From Burkholderia cepacia (lineage in GTDB: Bacteria; Pseudomonadota; Gammaproteobacteria; Burkholderiales; Burkholderiaceae), in contig NZ_CP013444.1 of NCBI RefSeq assembly GCF_001718835.1, positions 868,001 through 932,000 on the forward strand: a stretch of 64,000 nt of DNA. Direction: 5' to 3'. This document shows, in pieces, positions 62,556 to 64,000 of this stretch; position 1 is the stretch's first letter, and each line of letters starts with the position of its first letter. Under the pieces are notes generated by a model. That model did not search any database. It was not told the origin of the DNA and worked only from the letters and a program-made list of their open reading frames with translations. A program made the position numbers and the translations under genes.

Positions 62556-63392
62556 ATGAAACTCGCCAGGCCGCTGTTCGCGCCGCACATGTCGTTCGTC
62601 GAGCGCGCGTGGTACGTCGCGCTGCGCGTGCTCGTCGTGCTGACGCTGCTGTACCTGATCCTTCCGGTGCTCGCAATCGTGCCGCTGTCGTTTTCGTCGA
62701 GCACGTTCCTCGTCTATCCGATTCCGGGCTTCTCGATGCGCTGGTACGAGAACCTGATCGCGTCGGACGAATGGCGGATGGCCGCGAAGAACAGCTTCAT
62801 CGTCGCGCCGTCGGCGACCGTCGTCGCGACGGTGCTCGGCACGCTCGCCGCGATCGGTCTCACGAAGGCCGACTTCCGCGGCAAGGGGCTGTTGATGGCC
62901 GTGCTGCTGTCGCCGATGATCGTGCCCGTCGTCGTGGTCGGCGTCGGCATGTACCTGTTTTTCGCGCCACTCGGGCTCGCGAACACCTACACGGGGCTGA
63001 TCGCCGCGCACGCGGCGCTCGGCGTGCCGTTCGTCGTGACGACGGTCGCGGCGACGCTGCAGGGCTTCAACCAGAACCTCGTGCGCGCGAGCCTGTCGCT
63101 CGGTGCGAACCCGGTGTCGACTTTCTTCCGCGTGACGCTGCCGGTGATCGCGCCGGGCGTGATGTCGGGCGCGCTGTTCGCGTTCGCGACGTCGTTCGAC
63201 GAAGTCGTCGTCACGCTGTTCCTCGCGGGCGCGGACCAGACCACGCTGCCGCGCCAGATGTTCACGGGCATCCGCGAGAACATCAGCCCGACGATCGCCG
63301 CGCTCGCCACGATCCTGATCATTTTCTCGACGAGCCTGCTGCTTGCGCTCGAATGGCTGCGCGGGCGCAATGCGCGGCGCGCGGTTGCGTGA
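62556..63392 (+). CDS. Polyamine-type ABC transporter permease (PotC-like)
   Basis: A 278-residue permease with six helices, starting with VALRVLVVLTLLYLILPVLA, and the EAA loop VRASLSLGANPVSTFFRVTLPVIAPGVMSG. ALFAFATSFDEVVVTLFLAG follows, a very typical PotC/PotI sequence. It completes the four-gene transporter; the ATG at 62556 lies 41 bp after the upstream stop. The pair of permeases forms the channel with two copies of the ATPase below. Confidence 0.94.
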   Translation: MKLARPLFAPHMSFVERAWYVALRVLVVLTLLYLILPVLAIVPLSFSSSTFLVYPIPGFSMRWYENLIASDEWRMAAKNSFIVAPSATVVATVLGTLAAIGLTKADFRGKGLLMAVLLSPMIVPVVVVGVGMYLFFAPLGLANTYTGLIAAHAALGVPFVVTTVAATLQGFNQNLVRASLSLGANPVSTFFRVTLPVIAPGVMSGALFAFATSFDEVVVTLFLAGADQTTLPRQMFTGIRENISPTIAALATILIIFSTSLLLALEWLRGRNARRAVA

Positions 63393-63587
63393 CGCGGTGA
63401 CGAACCGGGGGCGGCGCCGGCTTTCGTTTGGCTGACCGACGAAGCGACCGCCTGCACGTTCGATGCGGCTCTGCAACAATACGGGGCGCGGCGGCGCGCG
63501 CACCGGTTGTACCGGACGACACGCGCGATGCCGAGCCGGTCCAACCGCGACGCGTCGCATCGCGTCGCCCGCCAGCAGAGTCACATC

Positions 63588-64000
63588 TTGTCCGAAACCG
63601 CTTCCGCCGCCCGCACCCCGGAGCCGGCCGTCAACTGGCGCGCGATGTCCGCCGTGCTGCTGGCCGTCGCGCTCGCGACGCTCGACACCGCGATCGCGAA
63701 CACTGCGCTGCCCGCGATCGCCGCCGACCTGCATGCGTCGCCTGCAGCGTCCGTCTGGATCATCAACGCATACCAGCTTGCGATGGTCGCGACGCTGCTG
63801 CCGTTCGCGTCGCTCGGCGACATCGTCGGCCACAAGCGCGTGTATATCGCCGGGCTCGCGGTGTTCACGCTCGCGTCGCTCGGCTGCTCGCTCGCGTCGA
63901 CGCTGCCGATGCTGACGGCCGCGCGGATCGTGCAGGGCTTCGGCGCGAGCGCGATCATGAGCGTCAACGTCGCGCTGATCCGCGGCCTGTTCCCCGCGCA
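63588..64000 (+). CDS. MFS transporter, DHA2/EmrB-like (partial, 5' part only)
   Basis: The window ends inside this gene. The first 137 residues read as an MFS drug:proton antiporter of the 14-helix type: NWRAMSAVLLAVALATLDTA, then ANTALPAIAADLHASPAASV, WIINAYQLAMVATLLPFASL, GDIVGHKRVYIAGLAVF and RIVQGFGASAIMSVNVALIR. LDTAIANTALPAIA is the DHA2 motif. The start may be TTG 63588 (MSETASAARTPEP) or the in-frame ATG 63528. It follows the transporter operon by 195 bp; relation is unknown. Confidence 0.88.
   Translation, partial: MSETASAARTPEPAVNWRAMSAVLLAVALATLDTAIANTALPAIAADLHASPAASVWIINAYQLAMVATLLPFASLGDIVGHKRVYIAGLAVFTLASLGCSLASTLPMLTAARIVQGFGASAIMSVNVALIRGLFPA

Overview
The window comes from a high-GC beta-proteobacterium, almost certainly a Burkholderia of the cepacia complex. 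The clearest marker is the lipase/foldase pair at 55129-57258: the predicted mature lipase is 320 residues and reads like the well-known Burkholderia cepacia lipase. DUF3563, DUF4148, BPSS1780-type and Pr6Pr proteins, ohr/ohrR and the gene order xseB-ispA-dxs-folE2-tsaD-rpsU-yqeY-dnaG-rpoD all agree. From memory, and unverified, this housekeeping block sits on the second chromosome in the cepacia complex.

Layout. 1-1841: molybdate uptake genes modA-modB-modC on the minus strand (modC cut by the window edge) behind a ModE-type operator. 1934-5432: a PAP2 phosphatase, a PHB-depolymerase-family esterase, a DUF3563 gene with a striking palindromic promoter, and the organic-peroxide pair ohr/ohrR with three related operator-like sites. 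5487-13781: thrB and neighbours, amn, a LOG-family gene and polA, the last two divergent and 1 bp apart. 14059-18768: NDH-2, a dienelactone hydrolase, a thiosulfate/mercaptopyruvate sulfurtransferase and a Rieske oxygenase. 19041-31245: isoprenoid genes (xseB, ispA, dxs), folE2, tsaD, an HI0933-family flavoprotein, the macromolecular synthesis operon (rpsU, yqeY, dnaG, rpoD) and a CAU-anticodon tRNA.

31246-37381 is the accessory part. It holds a membrane adenylyl cyclase built from a diheme-b-like six-helix anchor, a 2Fe-2S ferredoxin domain and a class III cyclase domain. It also holds a second, cyclase-less copy of the same anchor. Between them lie an IS30-family and an IS5-family element. 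The IS30 copy splits a DUF4148 gene, and removing it with one copy of its 3-bp target duplication restores the reading frame exactly.

37278-44888: acyl-CoA catabolism (acyl-CoA dehydrogenase, IclR regulator, acyl-CoA synthetase, quinone oxidoreductase), an esterase remnant, a GNAT acetyltransferase and a LysR regulator. 44889-49565: a gene-poor stretch ending in a probable double-hairpin small RNA, then a sirtuin/methyltransferase pair, gnd and an intact DUF4148 gene. 49946-57258: a LysM/LytM lipoprotein, two membrane proteins, a copper-type TonB receptor behind a DUF2946 gene, and the lipase with its foldase. 57278-63392: a MocR regulator divergent from a four-gene polyamine-type ABC transporter. 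The window ends inside an MFS transporter.

All calls rest on reading the sequence and on remembered family features. No database search was run.
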